From: Burkholderiales bacterium
Lineage (GTDB): Bacteria > Pseudomonadota > Gammaproteobacteria > Burkholderiales > Burkholderiaceae_C
Assembly: GCA_003963115.1 (NCBI GenBank)
Contig: RXJQ01000025.1
Coordinates: forward strand, 1-64,000
Length of the DNA stretch: 64,000 bases
Reading direction: 5' to 3'
A program made the translations under genes and the position numbers. Below, piece after piece: positions 13,609-25,410 of this stretch. Within the stretch, counting starts at the first letter, position 1; the number at the start of each line of letters is the position of its first letter. The notes below the pieces were generated by a model that was not told where the DNA came from, made no database searches, and saw nothing but the letters and a program-made list of their open reading frames with translations.

Positions 13609-15054
13609 ATGTCCTGGGGTGAGCGCAGTGTCCCCATCGTGGCGGTGGCCACGGCTTCCGGCCGCGGGGCTGTGGGCATCGTGCGGGTCTCAGGCAAGGG
13701 CCTGATGCCGCTGGCCCAGGCCTTGTGTGGCCGTGAGCTGGTGCCGCGTCAGGCCACCTATGGCCCTTTCAAGGATGCGCACGGCGAGGCGCTGGACCAT
13801 GGCCTGGCGCTGTACTTCCCTGCGCCGCACAGTTACACCGGCGAGGATGTGCTGGAGCTACAGGGCCATGGCGGCCCGGTGGTGATGCAGCTGCTGCTGG
13901 CGCGTTGCCTGGAGGCGGCGGCCGAAGTGGCGCCTCAAACGGGGCTGGCGCGCCTGCCGGGACTGCGTCTGGCCGAGCCGGGCGAGTTCACGCAGAGGGC
14001 CTTCCTCAATGACAAGATCGACCTGGCCCAGGCCGAAGCCATTGCCGACCTGATCGACGCCAGCACGGAGGCGGCCGCGCGCTCGGCCAGCCGCTCGCTG
14101 GGCGGGGTGTTCTCCCGGGAGATCGAAGCCCTGCGTGACCAGCTCATCAACCTGCGCATGCTGGTCGAAGCCACGCTGGACTTTCCGGAAGAGGAAATCG
14201 ACTTCCTGGAAAAGGCCGATGCCCGTGGGCGCCTGGACCGCGTGGCCGCCACGCTGGACCGCGTGCTGGGCCAGGCCAGGCAAGGCGCCTTGTTGCGCGA
14301 GGGCCTGCAGGTGGTGCTGGCCGGGCAGCCCAACGCAGGCAAGAGCTCCCTGCTCAATGCACTGGCCGGCGCCGAACTGGCCATCGTCACGCCGATCGCG
14401 GGCACCACGCGCGACAAGGTCAGCGAGACGATCCAGATCGAGGGTGTGCCCCTGCATGTGATCGACACGGCAGGCCTGCGGGCCGAGCACGAAGCGTCTG
14501 ACGAGGTTGAGCGCATCGGGATGGCACGCAGCTGGGAGGCCATCGGCCAGGCCGATGCGGTGCTGTTCCTGCACGACCTCACGCGGCGTGATGAGGCGTC
14601 CTACACCCAGGCTGATACGGACATCGCCACGCGCCTGCCTGAATTGGCATCCGGTGTGCCGGTGGTGCATGTGTTCAACAAGGCCGACGCGGTGCAGGTG
14701 GCGGATGCCGTCTCGCTCAACGCCCTGGCCCAGCCTGACGGGCCGGTGCTGACCTTGTCGGCGCGCACGGGGGAAGGCTTGCAGGCCCTGCGGCACACGC
14801 TGCTGGAGATCGCCGGCTGGCAGGCCGCGCCCGAGGGCGTGTTCATCGCGCGCCAACGCCATGTGCAGGCGCTGCGCCAGGCGCGCGGGCACCTGGAAGT
14901 GGCGCAGGCCCATGCGGCCTTGAACGACGGGGCGCTCGATTTGCTGGCCGAGGAGCTGCGCCTGGCGCACAACGCGCTGGGCACGATCACCGGGGCGTTT
15001 TCAGCCGATGACCTTTTGGGTGAAATATTCACGCGTTTTTGCATCGGCAAGTGA
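13609..15054 (+). CDS. mnmE: tRNA modification GTPase MnmE
   Basis: [38 protein letters not shown]-terminal FCIGK. Confidence 0.97.
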   Translation: MSWGERSVPIVAVATASGRGAVGIVRVSGKGLMPLAQALCGRELVPRQATYGPFKDAHGEALDHGLALYFPAPHSYTGEDVLELQGHGGPVVMQLLLARCLEAAAEVAPQTGLARLPGLRLAEPGEFTQRAFLNDKIDLAQAEAIADLIDASTEAAARSASRSLGGVFSREIEALRDQLINLRMLVEATLDFPEEEIDFLEKADARGRLDRVAATLDRVLGQARQGALLREGLQVVLAGQPNAGKSSLLNALAGAELAIVTPIAGTTRDKVSETIQIEGVPLHVIDTAGLRAEHEASDEVERIGMARSWEAIGQADAVLFLHDLTRRDEASYTQADTDIATRLPELASGVPVVHVFNKADAVQVADAVSLNALAQPDGPVLTLSARTGEGLQALRHTLLEIAGWQAAPEGVFIARQRHVQALRQARGHLEVAQAHAALNDGALDLLAEELRLAHNALGTITGAFSADDLLGEIFTRFCIGK

Positions 15055-15241
15055 GCGGCATACCATATACCCCTTCGGGTGTGATATGACCTTCGTGGGG
15101 TCTGCGCGTCATGACCAGGCAACAAAAAGTAGACTTGGTCTGAAAAGGCAAGCACGGTCAGGCCCCGATGAACTAAATTAACAGGCTCGTGCTATACGAG
15201 CGTCATGCGGGCGCCAAGAAAGCGCGTAACTTGAGGCACCG

Positions 15242-15709
15242 ATGGATTCCACAGCATTGATTCAGGCGATACAGACGCTCAATACGGAAGATGCCTTCCG
15301 TCCGCGTCTGGATCCTCAGCAATGGCGGACGTTTTGCCAGTACCTGACACGCCATGAATTGCGCTCGGGCGATCTGCTGGTCAAGCAAGGTGACCATGAC
15401 CGCACGGTCTACTTCCTCGGGCAGGGCTCCTTGCAGGTGTTCGTCACGGGCGGCACGCCTGGCGCGTCGCGGATCGCCATCCTGCGGCCGGGTTCCATCT
15501 GTGGTGAGCCGGGGCTGTTCGCCGATGGCCCGCGCATGGCCAATGTCGAGGCCATGACGCCCTGTGTGATCTATGCCTTGCGCCTGCCGCGCTTTGAAGA
15601 ACTGGTGGCCCGCGTGCCGTCGGTGGCCGTCGAGGTGGTGCGGGCAGCGGGTTCGGTCATGGCCCAGCGCATGCGCGCGAACATGACCCGTCAGATACCA
15701 TCGGCCTGA
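15242..15709 (+). CDS. Cyclic nucleotide-binding-domain protein (Crp/Fnr sensor domain without HTH)
   Basis: GDLLVKQGDHDRTVYFLGQGSLQVFV...ILRPGSICGEPGLFADGPRMANVEAMTPCVIYAL. Confidence 0.8.
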   Translation: MDSTALIQAIQTLNTEDAFRPRLDPQQWRTFCQYLTRHELRSGDLLVKQGDHDRTVYFLGQGSLQVFVTGGTPGASRIAILRPGSICGEPGLFADGPRMANVEAMTPCVIYALRLPRFEELVARVPSVAVEVVRAAGSVMAQRMRANMTRQIPSA

Positions 15710-15774
15710 GTTGTCGCTCGGGTGCTGTTGTGCAGCCAGAACTAGAAAATCGTCGACCAGCGGAGTGATGCAGG

Positions 15775-16839
15775 ATGTCAGCGAACCTGAGTTTGCGTCG
15801 GCCCACCATCTTGGTGGCGGATGATTCGCCTCAGAACATCGAGTTGCTGTCCAAGGTGCTTGGACAGGATTACCGGATTAAGGTGGCCACCTCGGGTGAG
15901 AAAGCCCTGGGCATCGCGTATTCCGATGAGCCGCCCGACTTGATTTTGCTGGACATCATGATGCCCGACCTCAGCGGGCATGAGGTGTGCCGCCGCATCA
16001 AGGCCAACCCGGACCGCCGCCGCATCCCGGTCATCTTCGTGACGGCCATGAGCACCGTCGAAGACGAAAGCCTGGGCCTGAGCCTGGGTGCCGTGGACTA
16101 CATCACCAAGCCCATCAGCCCGCCACTGGTGCAGGCCCGTGTGCGCACGCACTTGGCGCTGTACGACCAGTCGCGCGAGCTGGAGCGCATGGTGGCGCAG
16201 CGCACCAACGAGCTGGTGGCCACGCGCCAGCAGATCATCCGCCGCCTGGGCCGTGCCGCCGAGTTCAAGGACAACGAGACGGGCAACCACGTCATCCGCA
16301 TGAGCCACATCGCGCGGCTCATTGCGCAGCAGGCGGGACTGGGGCCGGAGTCGGTGCAGCTGCTGTTCCAGACGGCGGCCATGCATGACGTGGGCAAGAT
16401 CGGTGTGCCCGATCAGATCCTGCTCAAGCCCGGTCCGCTCAATCCGGAGGAGCGCAAGATCGTGCGCCAGCACCCGCAGATCGGCGCCGACATCATCGGC
16501 CGGCATGACAACGAGTTGCTGGCCACGGCGCGCATCATCGCGCTGACGCACCATGAGCGCTGGGATGGCGCAGGCTACCCGCAGGGACTCAAGGGCGAGC
16601 AGATTCCATTGTTCGGGCGCATTGTGGCCATTGCCGATGTGTTCGACGCCTTGATGAACCGCCGGCCCTACAAGGAGGCCATGAGCGCCTCACAGGCCCT
16701 GGCCGTGATGGCCGAGGAGCGTGGCGGCGCCTTCGATCCGACGCTGCTGGATTGCTTCTTCCAGCAGCAGTTCGAGATCCTGCGCGTGATGGACCTGTAC
16801 GCCGACGAGCGCGGCCCCGTGGCCGAGATGACGGGCTGA
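15775..16839 (+). CDS. Response regulator with HD-GYP phosphodiesterase output domain
   Basis: REC: ILVADDSPQNIELL..LILLDIMMPDLSGHEV; HD-GYP: AAMHDVGKIGVPDQIL, HHERWDGAGYPQGLKG. Confidence 0.92.
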   Translation: MSANLSLRRPTILVADDSPQNIELLSKVLGQDYRIKVATSGEKALGIAYSDEPPDLILLDIMMPDLSGHEVCRRIKANPDRRRIPVIFVTAMSTVEDESLGLSLGAVDYITKPISPPLVQARVRTHLALYDQSRELERMVAQRTNELVATRQQIIRRLGRAAEFKDNETGNHVIRMSHIARLIAQQAGLGPESVQLLFQTAAMHDVGKIGVPDQILLKPGPLNPEERKIVRQHPQIGADIIGRHDNELLATARIIALTHHERWDGAGYPQGLKGEQIPLFGRIVAIADVFDALMNRRPYKEAMSASQALAVMAEERGGAFDPTLLDCFFQQQFEILRVMDLYADERGPVAEMTG

Positions 16840-16854
16840 CGGGCGAGGAGCCGA

Positions 16855-19800
16855 TCAGCCCTGTTCGGTGATGCGGCGCAGGGCCTGGGCCGCGCTGTCG
16901 AAATCGTAGTGATCGAGCGCGCGCTGCAGTTCGGTGATCTGCGGATGTTGGCGCAGCATGGCATGGCTGTGCAGCATGTCTTGCAGCAGCTCGCGCGACT
17001 GCGCGTCGTTGTCTTCGATGAGGTGACCCAGTCTCATCCAGATGGGCTTCATCGCGTCGTTGCTCAGCGTGGCCTGCTGCTGTTCCACGGTCTCGGCACG
17101 GGGCTTGTTGAGCCTGTCGATATCGGCCAGCACGGCCTGCAGGGCGTCCAGCGTCTTGGCGAGCTGGACGTGCACCTGGGCACGGTGTTGTTCAGGCGTT
17201 TCATCCGCAATCTTGGTCTGCATGAGGGCTTCCAGTTGGGTGACGTCTTGAAGCAGCCTGGTGGCGCCGATATTGCCGGCCAGGCCTTTGAGGGTGTGGG
17301 TTGCCATCAGGGCTGCTTCCTCGTTGGGGGCAGCGGCGAACTGCTGGGCGAAATCATGTTGGGTCTTGGCGAATCCTTTGAGCAGGCGCAGGTAGAGGTC
17401 CATGTTGCCCATGCAGCGCGACAGGCCGTCGGCCGTGTCCAGCGTGGCCAGAGGCGTGGCTTCGGCGCGTGCAGGGGTGGTGTCCGCGCCCGATGAAGAG
17501 GATGAGGACGCGTTGGTATTGACGGCCGTGGGCAAGGGCACGACGTTCTGCGCTGGCGTGATCCAGCGCGCCATGATGGTGAACATCTGGCCCAGGTCCA
17601 GCGGCTTGGTGATGTGGTCGTTCATGCCGCAGCTGAGCACGCGTTCACGGTCGGCGGCCATGGCGCTGGCGGTCATCGCGATCACGGGCATGGTGTGCCA
17701 TTCGGGCCGTGCGCGGATGCGTTCGGTGGCGGTGTAGCCGTCCATCACGGGCATCTGGCAGTCCATCAGCACGCCATCGAAGGGGCCGTCCTGATCGAGC
17801 TTGTCGAGGCACTCCGCGCCGTTGGAGGCCGTGACCACGATCAGGCCGGCGCGTTGCAGGAGGTCGCTGGCGAGTTCCTGGTTCATGGGCTGGTCCTCCA
17901 CGAGCAGCACGCGGGCGCCGGCCAGCTGGCGCTGGGCCTGTTTGAGCACGCGGCTGGTGTGGGCGGGCACGATGGGCTCGCTGCTGGGCTGGCCCAGGGC
18001 GCGTGCCAGGCTGTCCAGCAAGGTGGAGGGGGTGACGGGCTTGTTGATCACGCCGGACAGGCCCAGGCCTTCGGCGGCCTTGAGCGCTTCTTCACGGGCA
18101 AAGGCGGTGACCAGCAGCACGAAGGGGCGGTGCTCGGGCGGGATGGACAGGGCATGGCGCGCAAACGCGATGCCGTCCATGCCCGGCATCTTCCAGTCGG
18201 TCAGCAGGATCTGGTGGGGCTTGCCTTCGGCCAGGGCCTTGCGCAGGTGGACCAGGGCAATCTCGCCGCTCTCCGCGGTGTCGACATCCAGGCCGAGGCG
18301 GCGGGCCATGTCGCCCAGCACCTCGCGGGCCGTGGCGTTGTCGTCCACCAGCAGCAGGCGTTTGCCTTGCAGCTCCTTGGCGGTGAGCGCGCGCTGGCTG
18401 GAGGGCTGGCTCTGCATGCCGAAGCGGGCGGTGAAGTGGAAGGTCGAGCCCTTGCCCGGCTGGCTGTTGACCCAGATGCGGCCATGCATCATCTCAACCA
18501 GCTGGCGCGAGATGGTCAGGCCCAGGCCGGTGCCACCATATTGGCGCGTCGAGGAGCTGTCGATCTGGGTGAAGGGCTGGAAGAGCCGCTCCATCTGCTC
18601 GGGCGTCATGCCGATGCCGCTGTCGCGCACCCAGAAGTGCAGCACGACGTCGGCGGGGTCCAGGCGCTGCACTTCGCAGCCGATCAGCACCTCGCCCTTG
18701 TTGGTGAACTTGATGGCGTTGGTGCCCAGGTTGATGAGGATCTGGCCCAGGCGGATGGGGTCGCCCACCAGGGAGGTGGGGATGTCGGGCGGGGCGGTGA
18801 AGAGCAGCTCGAGGTTCTTCTCCTCGGCCCGCATGCCCAGCATATCGGCCATGCTGCTGATGACGTTCTCGAGCTGGAAGTCGGTGTACTCCAGCTCCAG
18901 CTTGCCAGACTCGATCTTGGAGACGTCGAGCACGTCGTTGAGGATCTGCAGCAGGTTGCTGGCCGCGCGGTGGGCCTTGTCGACGTAGTTGCGCGCCTTG
19001 GATGGCAGCTCGTCCATCAGGGCCAGGTGGGTCATGCCCATGATGGCGTTCATGGGTGTGCGGATCTCGTGGCTCATATTGGCCAGGAAGCGGCTCTTGG
19101 CCAGGGTCGCGGCTTCGGAGGCCAGCTGGGCCTGGCGCATGGCGGCCTCGGTCTGCTTGCGCGCGGTGATGTCCTGCACGATGCCGCAGAACTGCTTGCG
19201 CCCGTCATGCTCGAAGGGGATGAGCACGACTTCGGCGTCGAAGGGCTCGCCATCCAATCGGGTGTGGCGCCACTCCAGGGTCTCGGCCTGACCGGTTTCG
19301 GAGGCGCGCTGCAGGGCCCCCAGCGATTCGGGCTTTTGCATGTGCCCGGCCGGTGACAGCGGGGGCTTGGAGGGCATCAGGCCGAGCAGGGCTTGTTCGC
19401 TGTCGCCGCCGAAGAGTTCGACGGCGCGCGGGTTGCAGCGCGTGATGCCGCGGTCGGCGCTGTAGAAAATGAAGGCCACGGGCGCGTGTGCGAACACGGC
19501 TTGCGAACGCGCATCCACTTCCTTGCGCGCGGTGATGTCGGCCCAGTAGCCGTTGTAGGTTCGGCCGCCATCGTCATGCACGAGGCATTGGCTGTCGCAG
19601 CTGATCCAGCGGCGCTGGCCATGGAAGGTCAGGGGGAACTCGACGGGTTTCACCGGGGGTTGCGGCGTGGTGGTCGGGTCTTCGGCGTGGGTCTGGCGCA
19701 TGAGCCGCCAGGGCAGTTGCGGGTCCTGCAGCAGCGTGTCCTTGCTGAAGCCCAGCAGGCGCTCGGCCCCGTCACCGATGAAGCTGAAGTAGGGCGGGTC

Positions 19801-20970
19801 GTTGGCGGGCTGGCGGTAGCAGAAGACGGTCAGCGGCAGGGCATGGGCCATGTCGTTGAGTTCCTGCTTGGCGCGCAGCAGCGCATGCTGGCGTTGCAGG
19901 CGCTGGGCCCGCATGGTGATGAGCCAGTAGCCGGTGATCAGGGCCAGCGCGGCGGCGGTGGTCCAGGTGGCGAGGATGGGGGCTTCGTCGCTGATGGGCA
20001 CCAGCACCCATGCCGTGAGGTTGCTGTAGTTCAGCGGCCGCGACAGGGCCATGAAGCGGCCATCGGGCCTTTGCACTTCGGTGACGTTGCGGTTGTCCAC
20101 CTGCAAGGCGCCGGTGCGCCAGCCCAGATCGGTGGGCACGCGCTGATAGAGGCGGCGCTGGCTGTCTTCGTCCATGCTGATGGGGCCTTGCAGCATGGTG
20201 CGGCCCAGCAACTGGTCGACCTGGTTGCCGATCAGCATCACGCCTTGCTCGTCGGTCACGAAGAGCTGGTGCGTGGGGTCGTCGAACAGGCGCGACAGGG
20301 AGGCCGACTCTTCGGCGACCACGATGACCCCGGCCGTGCCGTCGGGGCCGTCCACGCGGGCCGAGAAGTAAAAGCCTGGGATCTTGTTGATGCGCCCGAC
20401 CGCGAACTGCGAGCCGTGGCCGTTCTCGATGGCCTCGATGTAGTAGCGGCGGGTGCGGAAGTTGCCGCCAATGGCGCTGACCGTGGAGTCGATGCCGGCG
20501 TCGGCCACGACGGTGCCGTAGCGGTCCATCATGAAGAGGTGATCGAGCCGGAAATCGCGCGAGGTGTCCAGCAGGGTCTGGCTGATCTTGCGCACGGCGG
20601 GCTGACGGCTGAGCTCGTCGCGCACGCGTTCGCGGCTGGTTTCGGTCAGGCCTTCGCTGCCGGGGACCTTGACGTCCAGCAGGAAGTGCTGAAGGTCGGT
20701 CTGGCGGCTGAGTGCCAGGGGCAGGGCCGCGTGCTGTTGGAAGGTGACGCTCAGCGAGTTGTGCAGGCTGTCGAGCCGGAACTGGGCGCCATCGAGCAGG
20801 GCCAGTCGGTGTCGCGTGATCTCGTGGTTGACGGTCCAGACGCCCAGTCCGCAGACCAGCACGGTCCACGCCAGGGCAGCGCGCCACAAACGGGGGTTGG
20901 CATGAAGACTGGCCATGTAGCCCTGGGGCTGTTCGCGCGGCGAGTGGGTCCCGGCCGACATGGCGTCCAT
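16855..20970 (-). CDS. Hybrid sensor histidine kinase (periplasmic sensor-PAS-HisKA-HATPase-REC-REC-Hpt, BarA-type layout)
   Basis: [39 protein letters not shown], two REC domains ([22 protein letters not shown]), Hpt [14 protein letters not shown]. Confidence 0.93.
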   Translation of the reverse strand: MDAMSAGTHSPREQPQGYMASLHANPRLWRAALAWTVLVCGLGVWTVNHEITRHRLALLDGAQFRLDSLHNSLSVTFQQHAALPLALSRQTDLQHFLLDVKVPGSEGLTETSRERVRDELSRQPAVRKISQTLLDTSRDFRLDHLFMMDRYGTVVADAGIDSTVSAIGGNFRTRRYYIEAIENGHGSQFAVGRINKIPGFYFSARVDGPDGTAGVIVVAEESASLSRLFDDPTHQLFVTDEQGVMLIGNQVDQLLGRTMLQGPISMDEDSQRRLYQRVPTDLGWRTGALQVDNRNVTEVQRPDGRFMALSRPLNYSNLTAWVLVPISDEAPILATWTTAAALALITGYWLITMRAQRLQRQHALLRAKQELNDMAHALPLTVFCYRQPANDPPYFSFIGDGAERLLGFSKDTLLQDPQLPWRLMRQTHAEDPTTTPQPPVKPVEFPLTFHGQRRWISCDSQCLVHDDGGRTYNGYWADITARKEVDARSQAVFAHAPVAFIFYSADRGITRCNPRAVELFGGDSEQALLGLMPSKPPLSPAGHMQKPESLGALQRASETGQAETLEWRHTRLDGEPFDAEVVLIPFEHDGRKQFCGIVQDITARKQTEAAMRQAQLASEAATLAKSRFLANMSHEIRTPMNAIMGMTHLALMDELPSKARNYVDKAHRAASNLLQILNDVLDVSKIESGKLELEYTDFQLENVISSMADMLGMRAEEKNLELLFTAPPDIPTSLVGDPIRLGQILINLGTNAIKFTNKGEVLIGCEVQRLDPADVVLHFWVRDSGIGMTPEQMERLFQPFTQIDSSSTRQYGGTGLGLTISRQLVEMMHGRIWVNSQPGKGSTFHFTARFGMQSQPSSQRALTAKELQGKRLLLVDDNATAREVLGDMARRLGLDVDTAESGEIALVHLRKALAEGKPHQILLTDWKMPGMDGIAFARHALSIPPEHRPFVLLVTAFAREEALKAAEGLGLSGVINKPVTPSTLLDSLARALGQPSSEPIVPAHTSRVLKQAQRQLAGARVLLVEDQPMNQELASDLLQRAGLIVVTASNGAECLDKLDQDGPFDGVLMDCQMPVMDGYTATERIRARPEWHTMPVIAMTASAMAADRERVLSCGMNDHITKPLDLGQMFTIMARWITPAQNVVPLPTAVNTNASSSSSSGADTTPARAEATPLATLDTADGLSRCMGNMDLYLRLLKGFAKTQHDFAQQFAAAPNEEAALMATHTLKGLAGNIGATRLLQDVTQLEALMQTKIADETPEQHRAQVHVQLAKTLDALQAVLADIDRLNKPRAETVEQQQATLSNDAMKPIWMRLGHLIEDNDAQSRELLQDMLHSHAMLRQHPQITELQRALDHYDFDSAAQALRRITEQG

Positions 20971-21086
20971 GCAAGAGGTCTCCTGTTTGGGAGCGGGCGG
21001 GGGTGGGCCCGGCGACGAGTTGGGCCAAAGTGTGCACTGACTTGGGGCTACAGCCTAGAGGGCGATTGCGGTCATTTGTGCAGTTT

Positions 21087-23102
21087 TCAGCCTTTGAGCA
21101 ACACACCTTCGGCCCGTGCGAGATCCTGGGGGCGGCCTGAGAGCACCAGGGTGTCGCCCACCTGCAGGATCAGGGACTCGCTGGGCGAGACCACCCGGCC
21201 TTCGGCCCGCCGCACCGAGACGACGATCACTTGCAGCTCGCGCTGGTCGAGGCTGGCGCCCAGGGTCTGGCCGATGCACAGGGCGTTGGCGCCGAGCGTG
21301 ACCGATTGCAGGCGCTGCAACTCCAGCTCGTCCACGCTGTCATCGTCGGCGCCGTGGAAGTAGCCGCGCAGCAGGCCGTAGCGCGCCACCCGCTGGTCCT
21401 GCACCATGCGGATCACACGGCGCATGGGCACGCCTACCAGCGCCAGGGCCTGTGTGGCCAGCATGAGCGAGCCTTCGATGGCTTCGGGCACGACCACAGT
21501 GGCACCGGCCTTCTGCAGCTCATCGAGGTTGGCGTCGTCGATGGTGCGCACCAGCACCGGCACGTTGGGCGCATGCTCATGCACCAGGTGCAGGATCTTC
21601 TTGGCCACCGCCGTGTTGGGGAAGGTGATCACCACCGCTGCGGCCCGCGACAAGCCCGCCGCGACCAGGCTTTGCAGCCGGCTGGCATCACCGAAAACCA
21701 CGCTGTGGCCGGCGGCCGCTGCCTGGCGCACGCGGTCGGGGTCCAGGTCCAGGGCCATGTAGGCGATAGACTGCTTCTCCAGCAGGCGCGACAGGTTCTG
21801 GCCACTGCGCCCATAGCCGCAGATCAGCACGTGGCGCTCGGTGTTGATGGCCTTGGTGGCGATCTTGGTCATGGCCAGCGACTGCATCAGCCAGTCGGTG
21901 GACGACACGCGCATCACGATGCGGTTGCTGAACATGATGATGAAGGGCGTGGCCAGCATGGACAGCACCATGGCGGCCAGCAAGGGGCTCTCCACTTGTT
22001 TGGGAATGAGCTTCTCATCGGTGGCCAGCGACAGCAGCACGAAGCCGAACTCGCCGGCCTGGGCCAGGTACAGGCCCGTGCGCAAGGCCACGCCAGTACT
22101 GGCCCCGAAGAGCTTGGACAAGGTCGTGATCAGGCCCAGCTTGAAGATCACGGGCAGGCTGGCCAGCATCAGCACCAAGGCCCATTGCTCGTACAGGCTG
22201 TGCCAGTCGAGCTTCATGCCGATGGTGATGAAGAACAGGCCCAGCAGGACGTCGTGGAAGGGGCGGATGTCGGTCTCCACCTGGTGCTTGTATTCGGTCT
22301 CGGCGATCAGCATGCCGGCGATGAAGGCGCCCAGCGCCAGCGACAGGCCAAAGTGCTCGGTCAACCAGGCCAGGCCCAGCGTGACCAGCAGCAGATTGAG
22401 CATGAACAGCTCCTCGCTCTTGCGCCGCGCCACCAGGTTGAGCCACCAGTGCATGATCTTCTGACCACCGGCCAGCAGCACGATCAGCAGGCCCGTTGCC
22501 TTGATGCCGGCCATCATCAGGGTGCGCGTCATCTCCGAGGCCGAGTCGCCCAAAGCGGGAATGAGCACCAGCAGCGGCACCACGGCCAAGTCCTGGAACA
22601 GCAGGATGCCCATCACGCGGCGGCCATGTTCGGTCTCCAGCTCCAGCCGGTCGGCCATCATCTTGACCACGATGGCCGTGCTGCTCATGGCCAGGGCACC
22701 GCCCAGGGCCACGGCGCTTTGCCAGTTGATGCCCCAGCCCAGCAGGCCGCCGTGGTGGCCCATGTAAGCCAGCGTGGCGCTGAGCGCGAGGTGTCCGGCC
22801 AGCGTGGCCACGATGGTCAGCGCGACCTGGCTCAGGCCCAGCCCGAAGACCAGCGAGCGCATGCTCTTGAGCTTGGGCAGGTTGAACTCCAGCCCGATCA
22901 CAAACATCAGGAAGACCACACCGAACTCGGCCAGGTACTGCACGCCCGCCGAGTCCCTGGCCAGGGCCAGCGCATTGGGCCCGATCACCACGCCTACGGC
23001 CAGGTAGCCCAGCATGGGCGGCAGCTTCATCAAGCGGAACAAGACCACGCCGATGACGGCGGCAAACAAGTACAAAAGCGTGAGATCGAGCGTGGTGGCC
23101 AT
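21087..23102 (-). CDS. Monovalent cation:proton antiporter-2 (KefB/KefC/YbaL type) with TrkA-N and TrkA-C domains
   Basis: MATTLDLTLLYLFAAVIGVVLFRLMKLPPMLGYLAVGVVIGPNALAL; HVLICGYGRSGQNLSRLLEKQ (RCK/TrkA-N). Confidence 0.92.
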   Translation of the reverse strand: MATTLDLTLLYLFAAVIGVVLFRLMKLPPMLGYLAVGVVIGPNALALARDSAGVQYLAEFGVVFLMFVIGLEFNLPKLKSMRSLVFGLGLSQVALTIVATLAGHLALSATLAYMGHHGGLLGWGINWQSAVALGGALAMSSTAIVVKMMADRLELETEHGRRVMGILLFQDLAVVPLLVLIPALGDSASEMTRTLMMAGIKATGLLIVLLAGGQKIMHWWLNLVARRKSEELFMLNLLLVTLGLAWLTEHFGLSLALGAFIAGMLIAETEYKHQVETDIRPFHDVLLGLFFITIGMKLDWHSLYEQWALVLMLASLPVIFKLGLITTLSKLFGASTGVALRTGLYLAQAGEFGFVLLSLATDEKLIPKQVESPLLAAMVLSMLATPFIIMFSNRIVMRVSSTDWLMQSLAMTKIATKAINTERHVLICGYGRSGQNLSRLLEKQSIAYMALDLDPDRVRQAAAAGHSVVFGDASRLQSLVAAGLSRAAAVVITFPNTAVAKKILHLVHEHAPNVPVLVRTIDDANLDELQKAGATVVVPEAIEGSLMLATQALALVGVPMRRVIRMVQDQRVARYGLLRGYFHGADDDSVDELELQRLQSVTLGANALCIGQTLGASLDQRELQVIVVSVRRAEGRVVSPSESLILQVGDTLVLSGRPQDLARAEGVLLKG

Positions 23103-23192
23103 GAAGTCCTTAGACCTAGAATCACCCGATCCTACCCGGGGCAGCCTGCGCATGTTCAAATCCGCAGCGGTCAGTTGACTTCTCTCCTCTTC

Positions 23193-24191
23193 ATGCCGAC
23201 CCAATCCGTTCAACAAGATGCCGTCGTGGCGCTGGCCCGCCAGGCCTTTGACATCGAGGCGCGCGCTTTGCTTGACCTGCGCGAGCGCCTGCAAGGCGAG
23301 GCAGGCGGCGCTTTCTCGCAGGCCATCGAAGCCATGCTGGGCTGCCAGGGCCGTGTCGTGGTGATGGGCATGGGCAAGAGCGGCCATGTGGGTCGCAAGA
23401 TCGCGGCCACATTGGCCTCCACCGGCACACCGGCCATGTTCGTGCACCCGGCCGAGGCCCATCATGGCGATCTCGGTATGGTCCAGCCGGGCGATGTCGT
23501 GCTGGCCATCTCCAACTCGGGCGAAAGCGAAGAGCTCACGGCCCTGCTGCCCGTCATCAAACGCCTGGGCGTGCGCCTGCTGGCCATGACGGGTCGTCCC
23601 ACTTCATCGCTGGCCCGGCACGCCGACGTGGTGCTGGACTGTGCCGTGGCCCAGGAGGCCTGCCCGCTGAACCTGGCGCCCACTGCGAGCACCACGGCCC
23701 AGATGGCCTTGGGCGATGCGCTGGCCGTGGTGCTGCTGGAGCTGCGCGGTTTCAAGGCGGAGGACTTCGCCCGCTCGCACCCAGGCGGCTCTTTGGGCCG
23801 CAAGCTGCTCACGCACCTGCGCGATGTGATGCGCTCGGGCGATGCCGTGCCGCGCGTCAAGCCCGATGTGCCATTTGGCGAGGTCATGCGCGAGATGAGC
23901 AGCAAAGGCCTGGGCGCCACCGCCGTGGTCGATGATGCCGGCCGCGTGCTGGGCGTGTTCACAGATGGCGACCTGCGTCGCAAGATCGAAGCCGGCGTGG
24001 ACCTGCGCACCACCACCGCCGCACAGCTGATGACCCCGGGGCCGCGCACCATCCGCGACGACGTGCTGGCCGCCGAAGCCGTGTCGCTGATGGAAGCGCA
24101 CCGCATCACGACCCTGTTGGTGGTCGATGCATCGGGTGCGCTGGTCGGCGCCGTCAACACCAACGACTTGATGCGGGCCAAGGTGATCTGA
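23193..24191 (+). CDS. kdsD: Arabinose-5-phosphate isomerase (KpsF/GutQ family, SIS + CBS)
   Basis: GRVVVMGMGKSGHVGRKIAATLASTGTPAMFVHPAEAHHGDLGMVQPGDVVLAISNSGES; two CBS domains; next to kdsC. Confidence 0.95.
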   Translation: MPTQSVQQDAVVALARQAFDIEARALLDLRERLQGEAGGAFSQAIEAMLGCQGRVVVMGMGKSGHVGRKIAATLASTGTPAMFVHPAEAHHGDLGMVQPGDVVLAISNSGESEELTALLPVIKRLGVRLLAMTGRPTSSLARHADVVLDCAVAQEACPLNLAPTASTTAQMALGDALAVVLLELRGFKAEDFARSHPGGSLGRKLLTHLRDVMRSGDAVPRVKPDVPFGEVMREMSSKGLGATAVVDDAGRVLGVFTDGDLRRKIEAGVDLRTTTAAQLMTPGPRTIRDDVLAAEAVSLMEAHRITTLLVVDASGALVGAVNTNDLMRAKVI

Positions 24192-24778
24192 TGCGGACAT
24201 TGGTTTCGACACTCACGTTCTCGGCGGCCTTGCGCCACCATGCCACCGGCATCCGCGCGGCCATCTTCGATGTCGACGGTGTGCTGACCGATGGCACGCT
24301 CTACATCAGCGAAGCCGGCGAGACGCTCAAGGCCTTCCATGCGCTGGATGGCCATGGCCTGAAGCTGCTGGCCCAAGGCGGCATCAGCCCGATCATCATC
24401 ACCGGCCGTGACTCACCGGCCGTGCGTCGGCGCCTGAAAGACCTGGGCGTGACCCAGGCCGTGTTCGGCGCGCATGACAAGCTGGCCGCAGCCGAGCCCA
24501 TTCGCCAGGCGCTGGGGCTGCACTGGGACCAGATCGCCGTCATGGGCGATGATTGGCCCGACCTGCCTTTGATGGTGCGTGCCGGGCTGGCCGTGGCGCC
24601 GGCCAATGCGCATGCCGAGGTCAAGGCCATTGCCCACCACGTCAGCGCCTTGAAGGGTGGGCAAGGTGCGGCACGCGAATGCTGTGACCTGCTGCTGTGG
24701 GCCACGGGCAAGTACGATGGCCTGCTGCATGGCCACCTGCAAACGCTGGACACCACGGCAGACGGGGCCAAGCCGTGA
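24191..24778 (+). CDS. kdsC: 3-deoxy-D-manno-octulosonate 8-phosphate phosphatase
   Basis: IRAAIFDVDGVLTDGTLYISEAGETLKAFHALDGHGLKLL; GDDWPDLPLM. Confidence 0.95.
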   Translation: MRTLVSTLTFSAALRHHATGIRAAIFDVDGVLTDGTLYISEAGETLKAFHALDGHGLKLLAQGGISPIIITGRDSPAVRRRLKDLGVTQAVFGAHDKLAAAEPIRQALGLHWDQIAVMGDDWPDLPLMVRAGLAVAPANAHAEVKAIAHHVSALKGGQGAARECCDLLLWATGKYDGLLHGHLQTLDTTADGAKP

Positions 24779-25410
24779 CGCCGCGCTGGTGGTTGTTGTT
24801 GGAGCGGGCTCAGGCCACCTTGCCCTTGCTGGCCGCAGCGGGCCTGGCGGGCTTCACCTGGTGGCTGGTGCAGTCTTCGCCCAAGGAGGGAGAGGTCAAG
24901 CCACCGGCCCTCATGGCCTCCACGCCAGACTTTGAACTGCACAAGGCCCGTGTCGCCCGCTTCAATGCACAAGGGCGCATCGAGGCCGTGCTCGATGGCG
25001 AGACCATGCGTCACTATCCCGACACCGACCGCCTGCAGATCGACCAGCTCACCTTGTCGGCGCGCGATGACAAAGGCATGGGCCTGCGGGCCACGTCCAG
25101 GCAGGGGGAGGCCGATCACAAGGCCGAGGTGGTGACGCTCAGTGGTGGTGCCCATGTGACGGCGCTGCCTGCGGCCTTGCCTGGCGAAGCGGGGGAACCG
25201 GGCAAGGGTCTGCGCGCCAGCCCCACACACTTCACGGGTGAAGGCTTGCGCATCGACACGCGCACGCGGGTGGTGACGTCCGCCGATCCGGTCTTGCTGC
25301 AACAGCAAGGCAGCCAGGTGCGCGCCCAGAGCATGCGTTATGACGACAGCACCGGCATCACGGAGCTGGGCGGCCGGGTCCGTGGTCACTACGAGGTGCC
25401 TGCGCGATGA
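24775..25410 (+). CDS. lptC: LPS export ABC transporter periplasmic protein LptC
   Basis: Position after kdsC; N-terminal TM, FELHKARVARFNAQGRIEAVLDGETMRHYPDTDRLQI. Confidence 0.88.
   Translation: MTPRWWLLLERAQATLPLLAAAGLAGFTWWLVQSSPKEGEVKPPALMASTPDFELHKARVARFNAQGRIEAVLDGETMRHYPDTDRLQIDQLTLSARDDKGMGLRATSRQGEADHKAEVVTLSGGAHVTALPAALPGEAGEPGKGLRASPTHFTGEGLRIDTRTRVVTSADPVLLQQQGSQVRAQSMRYDDSTGITELGGRVRGHYEVPAR

Noticed and set aside
15062-15088. CATATACCCCTTCGGGTGTGATATG hairpin after mnmE
   Set aside because: Imperfect short stem with no U-tract; could be a weak terminator but unsupported.
17614-21363. Long plus-strand ORFs (580 and 656 aa) opposite the large hybrid kinase
   Set aside because: His/Gly/Val-rich shadow translations with no recognisable domain.
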